Part shown: piece after piece, positions 31,680-40,504 of the stretch
How the letters are laid out: the number at the start of each line of letters is the position of its first letter
How positions within the stretch are numbered: position 1 is the first letter of the stretch
Assembly: GCA_049653745.1 (NCBI GenBank)
Contig: JBASGW010000061.1
Span: 1 to 41,805, forward strand
Reading direction: 5' to 3'
DNA from: CANDYO01 sp049653745
Lineage (GTDB): Bacteria; Pseudomonadota; Alphaproteobacteria; Rickettsiales; CANDYO01
Length of the DNA: 41,805 nt
The notes under the pieces: model-generated
Seen by the model: the letters and a program-made list of their open reading frames with translations, nothing else
The model's database searches: none
Told to the model about the DNA's origin: nothing
Program-made: the position numbers and the translations under genes

Positions 31680-33641
31680 ATGGTGCAAGTTATCAATTGT
31701 ATGAATCAGGAAGAATTCAACAATGCTATTGCTCAGATTTCTGGAAATAATCCAGAACTTAAGGAAGTGAAATTTTCTGGATTAAGTGGTGATATCAATA
31801 AAATTAATAGATTATCAGATGCTATAAAGATAAATAGCACGTTAACAAGCATTGATCTTGATGAAAATATCTTAGGTGATGCAGGGGCAGCAAGTATAGC
31901 TCAGGTCTTGAAAGTAAATACTACTTTAGCTAGAGTTAGCCTTTTCGATTGTGAAATAAAGGAAGAAGGAGCAGCAAGTATAGCTGAAGTCTTGAAAGAA
32001 AATCGTTATTTAACTAATATTGATCTTGGCGGCAATTATATAGACGATGCGGGGGCAGAAAGTATAGCTGGGGCCTTGAAAGTAAATCGTGCATTAACTA
32101 GCATTAATTTGAACGATAGCCGTATAAACAATACGGGAGCAGCAAGTATAGCTGAAGCTCTGAAAGAAAATCGTTATTTAACTAATATTGATCTTGGCGA
32201 CAATGATATAGACGATGCGGGGGCAGAAAGTATAGCTGGGGCCTTGAAAGTAAATCGTACATTAACTAGCATTAATTTGAGAGCTAACCCGATAAAAGAT
32301 ATAGGAGCAGCAAGTATAGCTGAAGCTTTGAAAGTAAATACAGCTTTAACTAGCATTAGTTTGGAAGAGAATATTATAGAGAATGCAGGAGCAGAAAGTA
32401 TAGCTGAGGCCTTGAAAGTAAATCGTACATTAACTAGCATTAATTTGAGAGCTAACCAGATAAAAGATATAGGAGCAGCAAGTATAGCTGAAGCTCTGAA
32501 AGAAAATCGTTATTTAACTAGCATTAATCTTTCTTTTAATAATATAGATGATACAGGAGCAGTAAGTATAGCTGAGGCCTTGAAAGTAAATCGTACTTTA
32601 ACTAGCATTGATCTTGGTAACAACGATATATATGAGGGGGCAGCAACAAGCATAGCTGAAGCTTTGAAAGTAAACACTGCTTTAACTAGCATTTATCTTG
32701 GTGGCAACTTTGCAGAGGGAAGAGCCGAAGCACCAGAGAAGTTATTTGAAGCTCTAAAAGTAAATCGTACTTTAACTAGTATGAGTTTTTGGGATCACAA
32801 TCATGGACCAATGTACCTATACAAAGACGAAGTGGTAAATCTAGCTGAAGTCTTAGAAGAAAATAATGTCATAACTACTATTGGAATACAAGATAAGGCT
32901 CTAGAAAATATAGTAAGAAGAAATAGGCAATTTCTATCTCATGCTGTGGCTGATTCTAAAGAAGGAAAAGCTTTAACAGTGAATCAACAGCAAACCTTGT
33001 TAGCGCATTTAAGTGATGATGAGACTAATCTTTTTCCAATAAATGAACGCAAGAGGTTTATTGAAAACAATGAAGCGCTATTTAGAGAGAGAATGGTGAA
33101 TATTACTCAAGATGATAAATTTGAAGACCCTGCACGTAATATAGCTGAATTTATTGGTTCTATAAAAGATATCAGTAATTTTAATCAAAGAACTAGTTCA
33201 GATAACAAACTTCAAGTAGTAGCATCAAGAGGTGATTTAGGGCCAGCATTAAGATTGTCTAATAACCGCATATTTATAGATGATGCATTAAAAAATGGAA
33301 TGAGTTCTTCTGAGATTAAAGAAAATTTAAATACAGTAATATCTGATACCAATGCTCATGATTATGCTTTAACAAATCCAAAGCAACTTGGTTATTTAAT
33401 AACCTTAGATAAAGTGCAATTAGATAGAGCAATAGAAATAATAAATCATAAAACCTTAGGAAAAATTGTAAAAGAGAAACCAGAGCAAATTGCTAAGTTG
33501 GTTAAAGATTTAAGTATTAGCTGGAGTAATACTTCATCCAACCTAGATCCTTTATTAAGTGCCTCTAATGCAGTGAAGAATCGACTTAGGGAATCAGATG
33601 CGGAAACTAATGAACCAAAAAAGAAACCAAGGAGTCACTAG
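31680..33641 (+). CDS. Leucine-rich-repeat protein, ribonuclease-inhibitor type
   Basis: A 653-aa protein whose residues 27-334 form eleven successive 28-residue repeats of the RI-like LRR type (pattern LTSIxLxxNxIxxxGAxSIAEALKxNxx), with two or three degenerate units up to about residue 395. This type builds a horseshoe binding surface and is best known from eukaryotic NLR and RNase-inhibitor proteins; in bacteria it is frequent in host-directed proteins. The C-terminal 250 residues are helical and unrecognised, ending in a basic KKKPR six residues from the end of a polar tail. No signal peptide or membrane span is present. A strong GGAGAG precedes the ATG. The effector role is inference. 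Confidence 0.83.
   Translation: MVQVINCMNQEEFNNAIAQISGNNPELKEVKFSGLSGDINKINRLSDAIKINSTLTSIDLDENILGDAGAASIAQVLKVNTTLARVSLFDCEIKEEGAASIAEVLKENRYLTNIDLGGNYIDDAGAESIAGALKVNRALTSINLNDSRINNTGAASIAEALKENRYLTNIDLGDNDIDDAGAESIAGALKVNRTLTSINLRANPIKDIGAASIAEALKVNTALTSISLEENIIENAGAESIAEALKVNRTLTSINLRANQIKDIGAASIAEALKENRYLTSINLSFNNIDDTGAVSIAEALKVNRTLTSIDLGNNDIYEGAATSIAEALKVNTALTSIYLGGNFAEGRAEAPEKLFEALKVNRTLTSMSFWDHNHGPMYLYKDEVVNLAEVLEENNVITTIGIQDKALENIVRRNRQFLSHAVADSKEGKALTVNQQQTLLAHLSDDETNLFPINERKRFIENNEALFRERMVNITQDDKFEDPARNIAEFIGSIKDISNFNQRTSSDNKLQVVASRGDLGPALRLSNNRIFIDDALKNGMSSSEIKENLNTVISDTNAHDYALTNPKQLGYLITLDKVQLDRAIEIINHKTLGKIVKEKPEQIAKLVKDLSISWSNTSSNLDPLLSASNAVKNRLRESDAETNEPKKKPRSH
31842..32681 (+). 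repeat. 84-bp tandem coding repeat (LRR array)
   Basis: Ten in-frame units of exactly 84 bp encode the regular LRRs. Similarity is highest between units two apart: unit pairs starting at 32010 and 32178 share long identical stretches, and those at 32262 and 32430 do too, giving a 168-bp higher-order period. This indicates recent expansion by two-unit duplication. Confidence 0.85.
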
Positions 33642-33773
33642 TTTAAATTTGATTATATTGCAATAATATTCATCTTTATAATAAGATATCTATGCTCAAT
33701 AATTGTTTACTGTTTGTTTTGCATTTTGAAATATGTTAGAAATAAATCTTAATTTTAAAATATAAAGAATGAT

Positions 33774-35945
33774 ATGAATTTATTGCTCAAGGGCATTTTT
33801 ACTATTTTCTTATTTAGTATTTCCTCTGTGGGATTAGCTGTAGATAAATTTTTAAGCGATAGTCCAATAGTTATAGATGCAGATAAGGTTGAATATCAAG
33901 GCCAAGAGCCTAATGCTAAGATGATTGCTACGGGTAATGTTGTTGCCACTCAAGATAATCAAACAATTAGTGCAAATTTTGTTGAATATAATATAAATAA
34001 AGACCTACTTTTGGCAGAAGATCAAGTTAAGATGCTCCAAAAAGAGGGATATATTATTAATGCCGATAAAGTTATTTTGAGTGATAGATTGAAATTTGGT
34101 TCAGTAAATCATTTTACTATTCTAATGCCTGATAAATCAACTTTAAAAGGAGAATTTGCTAAAAAAGATAGTGAAATTTTCACTGACATTACCGAAGGCT
34201 ATTATACTGCTTGTAAAATTTGTGAGGGCAAGTCTCCAATATGGGAAATCACTGCTAAAACTGCTACTCTTGACCAAAAAGAAAATAGCATGTCTTACAC
34301 TCATCCTGTTTTTAAATTTTATGGGGTTCCAATTTTCTATAGTCCGTATCTTTCTCACTATACTAGTAAAGCGGATAGAAAATCTGGAGTATTAAGGCCT
34401 AAGCAAGGCAGTAGTAGCTATTTAGGTGCAGTGTTAAAAGTGCCATATTACTTTAATTTGGCTCCTAATTATGATTTGACTCTAACCCCTGTTTTTACTA
34501 CTAAAAGGGGAGCAGCATTAGAAGCAGAGCAGAGATACTTAGCTTCTAATGGGATGGTAACCACTTCAGGAAGTTTGGCTTCAACAGAGCATTATGTCTA
34601 TCCTCCAGATACTGCTAAGCTAGATCCAAATTTTAGGTATCATTTCGATTCTAAGGCTGATTTTAAATTACCCCATAATAATTATGCGGGTTGGAAAACT
34701 AAGGTAACTTCAGATAAGTCTTATCTTAAAGATTATAATCATGGGAATGAAGATTTTTTAACTAGCAAGGTTTATAATAGTGCTTATCAAGAGAGGGGCT
34801 ATTATGAAGTTCAGGCTTTAGGATTTCAAAATTTGCGTCCAAAAACTAGTGATAATGCCAATGAAATGCATCAAACACCAATGGTTCTCCCCTTGTTTGA
34901 ATCAAATCATAAGTTACACCAATTCGATGATGGTTCTAATTATATTTTTGAAAGTAATTTCCTTAAAATAGATCGTTATGTGGGAACACAAACTAATAGA
35001 GCCTCAATAAAAAATAAATTACAAAAATCAATTATTACTGATTCTGGTCATAAATTTAATTTATTTACTTCGCTTAGGAATGATGCTTATTACTATAAGA
35101 ATGCCGCTCTAAACAATCCTAATGAAAATTATACAGGCGGAGTTAATAGAACAATTCCAGAGGTGGGGGCCGATTGGTCTTATCCATTGGGTAGTAATTT
35201 TAATAATACTAAAGTTGTTTTTGAGCCTCTTGCTAGCTCTATTATTACTCCCTATAGCAATTATAATCGTAAAATATATAACGAAGATAGTCCATCAAAT
35301 GAATTAAATGATGCTAATCTATTTGGAGAATCTAGGTATAGTGGAATAGACCTTTTTGAGAATACTCCAAGAACTAGCTATGGAATGAAAACATCAGCCT
35401 ATTATAAAGATATATTAAATAGTAGTTTCTTATTTGGACAAATATATAAAAATAAGCCAAAAAATTTGATTACCGATAAAAAAGAAGATAGATTTTCAGA
35501 TTATGTTGGGCGCCTTAAATTAGATTTTGCTGACAAAATTATAACTTCTTACCAATTTAAAGTTGATAAGTATAATTTTTCTAATAAAACAAATGAAGCA
35601 ACGGTGACATTAAAATATGGTAAAGCCTTCATTTCAAGTGATATTCTTTATTATAAAGACGATCAACAAGTTGGCGGGGTGAAGAACAGGCGTGAAATTT
35701 CTTTAGAAACTGGTATAAATGATTATAAGGATTTTAGTTTTTCAGTTAATACTAGAAAAGACTTAAGTAGAAAAAGAGATAATCCAAATTTACAAAATGG
35801 TTTAATTTCAATGGGAACTAAGATAAAATACGTAAATGATTGTATTACTTATTCTGCTACTTTAGATAAAGATTTAACTAAGAATCAAGATAAAAAATCT
35901 AGTACAGAATTTTGGTTTGATATATCACTAAAAAACATTAATTAG
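33774..35945 (+). CDS. lptD: LPS-assembly outer-membrane protein LptD
   Basis: Inserts lipopolysaccharide into the outer leaflet of the outer membrane together with LptE. It has a signal peptide (about 1-22), an N-terminal LptA-like OstA domain (about 30-150), then the LptD barrel. Family marks are CKIC (C147/C150) followed by SPIWEITA, and HPVFKFYGVPIFYSPYLSH at about 177-195. At 723 aa it is within the range for alphaproteobacteria. It lies directly before a surA gene, the classical lptD-surA pair. It implies that this organism makes LPS, unlike Anaplasmataceae, which helps narrow the taxonomy. C-terminal residues are FDISLKNIN rather than ending in an aromatic. Confidence 0.93.
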   Translation: MNLLLKGIFTIFLFSISSVGLAVDKFLSDSPIVIDADKVEYQGQEPNAKMIATGNVVATQDNQTISANFVEYNINKDLLLAEDQVKMLQKEGYIINADKVILSDRLKFGSVNHFTILMPDKSTLKGEFAKKDSEIFTDITEGYYTACKICEGKSPIWEITAKTATLDQKENSMSYTHPVFKFYGVPIFYSPYLSHYTSKADRKSGVLRPKQGSSSYLGAVLKVPYYFNLAPNYDLTLTPVFTTKRGAALEAEQRYLASNGMVTTSGSLASTEHYVYPPDTAKLDPNFRYHFDSKADFKLPHNNYAGWKTKVTSDKSYLKDYNHGNEDFLTSKVYNSAYQERGYYEVQALGFQNLRPKTSDNANEMHQTPMVLPLFESNHKLHQFDDGSNYIFESNFLKIDRYVGTQTNRASIKNKLQKSIITDSGHKFNLFTSLRNDAYYYKNAALNNPNENYTGGVNRTIPEVGADWSYPLGSNFNNTKVVFEPLASSIITPYSNYNRKIYNEDSPSNELNDANLFGESRYSGIDLFENTPRTSYGMKTSAYYKDILNSSFLFGQIYKNKPKNLITDKKEDRFSDYVGRLKLDFADKIITSYQFKVDKYNFSNKTNEATVTLKYGKAFISSDILYYKDDQQVGGVKNRREISLETGINDYKDFSFSVNTRKDLSRKRDNPNLQNGLISMGTKIKYVNDCITYSATLDKDLTKNQDKKSSTEFWFDISLKNIN

Positions 35946-35954
35946 GGCTTATTT

Positions 35955-36809
35955 ATGCGTTGTTTGTTAATAATTTTAATAATTTTTCTAAATAATATTG
36001 CTTATGCTAGTCAAGTTTTAGTTATTGTTGATAGGAAGGCAATTACTTCTGCTGATTTAGAAAAAAGATTGGATGCTTTGAGGTTTATAAATCCAGGTCT
36101 GGTTGAAAGTCCTGAGGTGAAACAGCAAATATTAAATAATTTAATTAGTGAAGAATTATTTCATAATGAAGCTGAAAGATTGAAAGTTACAGTTAATGAT
36201 GATGAAATAAAGCTTAAATTTAAAGAATTACAACAAGATAGAAACTATTCAGATGCATTTATGAAAAACCTAATGAATAATAAGTCATTATGGACTCAAA
36301 TAGAAAGTCAAATACTTTGGGGAAAACTAGTAAGTGCGGTATTTTATAATAAGGTAAAAGTTTCTGATGCTGAGGTTAGAGATGAGCAGCAAGTTAGAAG
36401 TCAGCAAATAAAAGAAGTGGATTTTAAACAATTGATGTTTAAAATGTATAGCTCTGAAAAGCTAGAGAAAGTTAGAAAAGAGGCTAATAATTGTAATGAT
36501 TTAGACTCTATTGCTATAAAATATGGATTTTCTAGGCCTTACCATAATAAGGTATCTTTCTCTGATCTTAATCCAGATTTACAATCTTTAATAAAAAGCC
36601 TGTCAGTGAATCAAATAAGTGATATTGTGCCAGCATATGACCAGCATCAAATTATAATGCTTTGTGGTAAAGTAACAGAAAATAATCCTCAAGATATCAA
36701 AGAAATTTATCAAGAATTAAGTGCAAAGAAGATAAATGCTGAGGCACAAAAATATTTGTTAGAGCTGAAGAAAAGGATCTATATTGAGTATGTATCAACA
36801 ATTGAGTGA
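35955..36809 (+). CDS. surA: SurA-like periplasmic chaperone/isomerase
   Basis: Escorts unfolded outer-membrane proteins through the periplasm. A signal peptide (about 1-18, AYA end) is followed by a SurA N-terminal chaperone domain (about 20-150; DRKAITSADLEKRLDALRF and LISEELFHNEAERLKVTV) and one parvulin-like domain (about 150-260). At 284 aa it is far shorter than the roughly 430 aa of E. coli SurA, which has two parvulin domains. The single domain is divergent, so isomerase activity is uncertain. It begins 9 nt after the lptD stop and is surely co-transcribed with it, a conserved pairing since LptD is a SurA client. Confidence 0.87.
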   Translation: MRCLLIILIIFLNNIAYASQVLVIVDRKAITSADLEKRLDALRFINPGLVESPEVKQQILNNLISEELFHNEAERLKVTVNDDEIKLKFKELQQDRNYSDAFMKNLMNNKSLWTQIESQILWGKLVSAVFYNKVKVSDAEVRDEQQVRSQQIKEVDFKQLMFKMYSSEKLEKVRKEANNCNDLDSIAIKYGFSRPYHNKVSFSDLNPDLQSLIKSLSVNQISDIVPAYDQHQIIMLCGKVTENNPQDIKEIYQELSAKKINAEAQKYLLELKKRIYIEYVSTIE

Positions 36810-36849
36810 TTTTAGTATACGCCTAGCGAATACTATTATATAATTTATC

Positions 36850-36858
36850 TGGTATAAT
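36850..36858 (+). promoter_or_regulatory. Extended -10 promoter for the amino-acid-type binding protein
   Basis: TGGTATAAT is a perfect TG-extended -10, 18 bp before the ATG. It needs no strong -35, and none is seen. Confidence 0.5.
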
Positions 36859-36876
36859 GAAGGGTTAGTAAGAGTT

Positions 36877-37674
36877 ATGAGAAATATATGGGGAGTTTTA
36901 TTTTATATTTTTATCGCATGGAATTCTGCTTATGCTGAAGATAAAATTATAAAAATAGCAATAGGAGACTTTCCTCCTTTTGAATATTTAGATAATGGTA
37001 AAGTTGTTGGTATAAACCAATTAACAATATCAGAAGTTTTTTCTCGTATCGGTTATAAAGCAGAATTTTATCCTTTTACTTGGAAAAGAGCGTTAAGTTT
37101 AACTGAATCTGGTGACATGGATGCTATTGCTAGTATTCAAAAATCTTCAGAAAGAGAGAGTAAATTTATTTTTTCTAATCCTATAATGTATAGTCAATTT
37201 TATTTATTAAAAAAGAAAGATAAAAATATAGAAATTAATAGTTTTTCTGATTTAGAAAAATATAATGTGGCAATTATAGATGATTATTTTTATGGTCAAG
37301 AATTTGCTCAAGCTAATTTATCTAACTTAGCTCCCATCGCTTCTGCAACTCCTGATGTAAATAATCTTGAAAAATTAGACAAAGAAAGAGTTGATCTGGT
37401 TGTTTGTTCAAAGCATGTGTGTGAATATTGGATAAATAAATATAATAATTTATTTTCTGACATAAATTATATATCTTCTTTTCCTATTGATCCTGGACAT
37501 ATGCTATATCTAGCTTTCTCAAAAAATAACTTAGAGAAGTCTCAAGAGTTGGTTCAGAAATTTAATGCAGAACTAGCTAAGTATATTGCAGAAGGCAATA
37601 TAGAAAAAAATATCCAAAATAATCCTGACAATAAGGCAATTTTAGTAGGATTTGATCGCAAAAAATTGCAGTAG
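36877..37674 (+). CDS. Periplasmic solute-binding protein, family 3 (polar amino acid type)
   Basis: A 265-aa protein with a signal peptide (about 1-20, NSAYA end) and the SBP_bac_3 pattern: IKIAIGDFPPFEYLDNGKVVGINQLTISEVFSRIGY at the start of lobe 1, GDMDAIASIQKSSERE for ligand contact, and FSNPIMYSQFYLL at the hinge. It binds an amino acid or related small molecule for uptake; the exact ligand cannot be read. No permease or ATPase gene is near, the second orphan binding protein in the window. It is the first gene of a probable unit with the riboflavin kinase gene (21-bp gap). Confidence 0.85.
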   Translation: MRNIWGVLFYIFIAWNSAYAEDKIIKIAIGDFPPFEYLDNGKVVGINQLTISEVFSRIGYKAEFYPFTWKRALSLTESGDMDAIASIQKSSERESKFIFSNPIMYSQFYLLKKKDKNIEINSFSDLEKYNVAIIDDYFYGQEFAQANLSNLAPIASATPDVNNLEKLDKERVDLVVCSKHVCEYWINKYNNLFSDINYISSFPIDPGHMLYLAFSKNNLEKSQELVQKFNAELAKYIAEGNIEKNIQNNPDNKAILVGFDRKKLQ

Positions 37675-37695
37675 TTTATAATTTTAAGTGTTTTT

Positions 37696-38085
37696 ATGTC
37701 TAAGCCTGATAATAAAATTATCTTTACTCTTTCAGGTGTAGTGAGGCATGGCGATAAAATTGGTAGGAAACTAGGATATCCAACTCTAAACTTAGAAGTG
37801 CCAAAAGATTTTCCTTTAGATCTTGGAATCTATGCTGGTTTTATGGAGTATCAAAAGATTAAATATCCTGGTGTTATTAGCGTAGGTATTACGCCTAATT
37901 TTGCAGTTACAAAACCTAAGCTTGAGATTCACATATTCGACTTTAATCAAGATTTATATGAGCAAATGATTAAAGTTACGTTTACTCACTATCTTAGAAA
38001 AGAAAAGAAATTTCCTAGCACTGAAGAGCTAATTAAACAAATTGAAAGAGATTGCCTTAAAGCAAGAATGATGTATTTAAATTAG
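37696..38085 (+). CDS. Stand-alone riboflavin kinase domain
   Basis: Phosphorylates riboflavin to FMN. The 129 aa match only the C-terminal flavokinase module of bacterial RibF. GRKLGYPTLNL (about 24-34) carries the PTxN metal/nucleotide motif, GVISVGITPNF and LEIHIFDFNQDLYEQMIKVTF contain the catalytic ExH region (about 75-95), and RKEKKFPSTEELIKQIERD closes it. The N-terminal FAD synthetase (HxGH nucleotidyltransferase) half is absent and no remnant precedes it. Most bacteria have the bifunctional enzyme, so this is either a free-standing kinase or a partial gene. The ATG is supported by full-length domain coverage; the Shine-Dalgarno is weak. Confidence 0.82.
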   Translation: MSKPDNKIIFTLSGVVRHGDKIGRKLGYPTLNLEVPKDFPLDLGIYAGFMEYQKIKYPGVISVGITPNFAVTKPKLEIHIFDFNQDLYEQMIKVTFTHYLRKEKKFPSTEELIKQIERDCLKARMMYLN

Positions 38086-38180
38086 AGAATTTGTTGAAAT
38101 TATTAAACAAATAAATCCTAACATAGCTATAAAAATATTTTATTAACTTAAATGAATTATAGAAGTTATAAGAAAATTAT

Positions 38181-38675
38181 ATGATTTTAAAATTTAAGAA
38201 TACAAGAAAAATAAAAATATATTTATTCTGTATTGCTATATGCGTTATGGTTGAGGTTTTTTCTGGTTTTATTACTCAATTATCTGTGAACACTTGGTAT
38301 AAGTCTTTAGTAAAGCCTAATTTTACTCCTCCTAATTGGTTATTTGCTCCGGTATGGACCTTATTATATTTAATGATGGGATTTGCATGGGGCCATGTTA
38401 ATTCTGTTTCTTTAGATTATAGGGCAATAAAAAGAGCTAATATTTTATTTATAGTTCAGCTCATTCTTAATGCTTTATGGTCTGTTTTTTATTTTGGTTT
38501 CCATTTAATCAACTATGCTCTAGGAGATATTATTTTATTATGGCTAGTTCTAGTTTTTACTATCTCTCAGTTTTTTAAAATATCAAAACTATCTGGATGG
38601 CTATTAGTTCCATATCTATTATGGACTTCCTATGCTGCCCTTCTTAATATTAGTATATGGTATTTAAATAGATAA
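38181..38675 (+). CDS. tspO: TspO/MBR-family tryptophan-rich sensory protein
   Basis: A five-helix membrane protein that binds porphyrins and related ligands and, in alphaproteobacteria, modulates stress and pigment genes. It is 164 aa. Family marks are WYKSLVKPNFTPPNWLFAPVWTLLYLMMGFAWG (about 39-71), LNALWSVFYFGF, and the last-helix WTSYAALLNISIWYLN. It lies between the riboflavin kinase gene and a convergent FeS-type photolyase, 48 bp away. The pairing with a photolyase resembles light or singlet-oxygen gene sets of free-living proteobacteria. No promoter pair is convincing in the 95-bp gap before it. Confidence 0.9.
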   Translation: MILKFKNTRKIKIYLFCIAICVMVEVFSGFITQLSVNTWYKSLVKPNFTPPNWLFAPVWTLLYLMMGFAWGHVNSVSLDYRAIKRANILFIVQLILNALWSVFYFGFHLINYALGDIILLWLVLVFTISQFFKISKLSGWLLVPYLLWTSYAALLNISIWYLNR

Positions 38676-38723
38676 TTTTAATTTAAATATTAGCCAAAAA
38701 TTCTTTATCTAGCCCTGCAGCAA

Positions 38724-40262
38724 TTAATAGTCTTGAAGAATTTGTATCATTTCCAAAAATTTCTTGCTGTCATGCTGGATTGCAATTTTTTTATCTTCAT
38801 CCATTTTATCATAGGTTTTATACATCATGCCTATACGATGGTTAGATTCTAACTTTTCTCGGTTACGTGATAAAAAATCCCAATAAAGATAATTAAAAGG
38901 GCAAGCTTCTGGACCATTCTTCAATGCAACTTTATAACTGCAGTTCTTGCAATAGTTGGACATTTTATTAATATAATTACCTCCAGAAGCATATGGTTTG
39001 CTGGCTAGATATCCGCCATCTGCAAAGAGAATCATTCCAGATACGTTAGGTAGTTCAACCCATTCATAAACATCTGCATAAACAATTAAAAACCATTCAT
39101 TGACCTGTTTTGGATCAATTCCTGCTAAAAGAGCAAAATTTCCTAACACCATCAATCGTTGAATATGATGTGCATAAGCATTTTCTTTTGTTTCTTTTAT
39201 ACATTGACTCATGCAGTTCATATCAGTATTTGCGCTCCAGTAGAATTCAGGAAGATTGAGCTTTGCCTCAAAAAAGTTTTTCTCAGCATATTCTGGCATC
39301 TTAAACCAATAAATGCAGCGTACATACTCTCTCCAGCCTATTATCTGACGAATAAATCCTTCTGCAGCATTAAGCTTTACTTTCCTCTGTTTATAGGCTT
39401 CTTCTGCAGCTCTAACACATTCAAGAGGTAATAATAAACCACAATTTAAATAAAAACTGATATGAGAATGATACATCCAAGGCTCGCCTTCAATCATTGC
39501 ATCTTGATAATCTCCAAAATGGCAAAGACGCTGTTCAATGAATAGCTTAAGAACTTGCAAGGCCTGATTGCGTGTAACAGCAAAGTAAAAAGGCTCTAAA
39601 TCTCCAAAGTGATTGGAGAAGCGTTTAGCAACAAGTTCTATAACTTGAGTTGTTATCTCATTCTTATTATTAGAGTATGGTTTAGGAATATATAGCTCAT
39701 TTTTAGGAGGTTTTCTATTTTCAAAGTCATAATTCCACTGGCCTCCAACTGGATCTTCCCCATCCATTAAAATAGAATATTTTTTGCGCATCTCTCTATA
39801 AAAATATTCCATCCTTAGTTGTTTGCGGTCTTTAGCCCAATTTGCAAATTCCTCTATTTCACATAAAAAACGAGAATCTGGTTTAATTTCAACTAAAACT
39901 CCAAACTCACTCTGCCAATGCTTCATCTCATTTAATAATCTATATTCTCCAGGATGAGTTACTATAATGCGGTTAATTCTATGTCGCTTTAACGCATTTT
40001 CTATCTCTCCTTTAAAAGAGCCAGAGTTAAACTTATCATCAAGTTTTATATACTCAATCTTATATCCTAAATTCTTTAACTCCTCTGCAAAATGTCGCAT
40101 TGCAGAAAATAAAAAAGCAATTTTTTTCTTGTGGTGTTTAACGTAAGTGGCCTCATTCCATACTTCACACATCAAAATAATATCTTGAGATAAACCGCAT
40201 CCTTCAAGGCTTGAGATTGAATGAGATAATTGATCTCCTAATATTAAGCGCAAAGTACCCAT
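38724..40262 (-). CDS. FeS-type prokaryotic photolyase (CryB/PhrB, (6-4) class)
   Basis: A flavin enzyme that repairs UV photoproducts, probably (6-4) lesions. At 512 aa it starts with RLILGDQLS, typical of the deoxyribodipyrimidine photolyase-related group. The FAD-binding helical domain includes GGQWNYD (173-179), GFIRQIIGWREYVR (302-315) and HHIQRLMVLGNFALL (365-379). Four cysteines for a [4Fe-4S] cluster are at 350, 438, 441 and 454, with C-x2-C-x12-C spacing like that of Agrobacterium PhrB. A well-placed AGGA precedes the ATG. Such an enzyme is unexpected in an obligate intracellular bacterium and suggests light exposure of the host or acquisition by transfer. Confidence 0.92.
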   Translation of the reverse strand: MGTLRLILGDQLSHSISSLEGCGLSQDIILMCEVWNEATYVKHHKKKIAFLFSAMRHFAEELKNLGYKIEYIKLDDKFNSGSFKGEIENALKRHRINRIIVTHPGEYRLLNEMKHWQSEFGVLVEIKPDSRFLCEIEEFANWAKDRKQLRMEYFYREMRKKYSILMDGEDPVGGQWNYDFENRKPPKNELYIPKPYSNNKNEITTQVIELVAKRFSNHFGDLEPFYFAVTRNQALQVLKLFIEQRLCHFGDYQDAMIEGEPWMYHSHISFYLNCGLLLPLECVRAAEEAYKQRKVKLNAAEGFIRQIIGWREYVRCIYWFKMPEYAEKNFFEAKLNLPEFYWSANTDMNCMSQCIKETKENAYAHHIQRLMVLGNFALLAGIDPKQVNEWFLIVYADVYEWVELPNVSGMILFADGGYLASKPYASGGNYINKMSNYCKNCSYKVALKNGPEACPFNYLYWDFLSRNREKLESNHRIGMMYKTYDKMDEDKKIAIQHDSKKFLEMIQILQDY

Positions 40263-40473
40263 AATAAATCCTATTTTTAAAATTTAAACACTAGCAGACT
40301 ATGAATAAAGTGGGTATGGTTTTGTGGCAAGTAATAAATCAGGCGGCAAGTTTTTAAAGAAATTTTTTATCGTTTAAGAAGATGGTAGCTAATTGGTAAT
40401 TAGATTAATTTTTTCTTAGATGTTTTAGCTATATCTTTGAAGAATAGTTGTAGAATAAAAGAAGGGGGAAGAA

Positions 40474-40488
40474 GGCTAAAGCTTAGCC
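40474..40488 (-). terminator. Terminator of the complete beta-barrel gene
   Basis: A 6-bp GC-containing hairpin (40474-40479/40483-40488, loop of 3) lies 17 bp beyond the stop codon. On the minus strand it is followed by a pyrimidine-rich tract rather than a pure T-run, so strength is uncertain. Confidence 0.4.
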
Positions 40489-40504
40489 CTCTCTTAAGTA
40501 TAAA

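Noticed and set aside
31842..32681. CRISPR-like array
   Set aside because: The repeats are contiguous, in frame and encode LRRs; there are no unique spacers and no cas genes.
32174..32692. Open frames on the minus strand opposite the LRR array
   Set aside because: They are antisense images of the 84-bp repeats: open only because the coding repeat lacks the relevant stops on the other strand. No start signals and no protein-like family.
34143..35307. Alternative frames within lptD
   Set aside because: LptD motifs continue through the region in the main frame, with no frameshift.
40388..40415. AT-only hairpin followed by T-run upstream of the photolyase gene
   Set aside because: A 6-bp AT-rich stem on the plus strand with no plus-strand gene before it; expected often in such AT-rich DNA.
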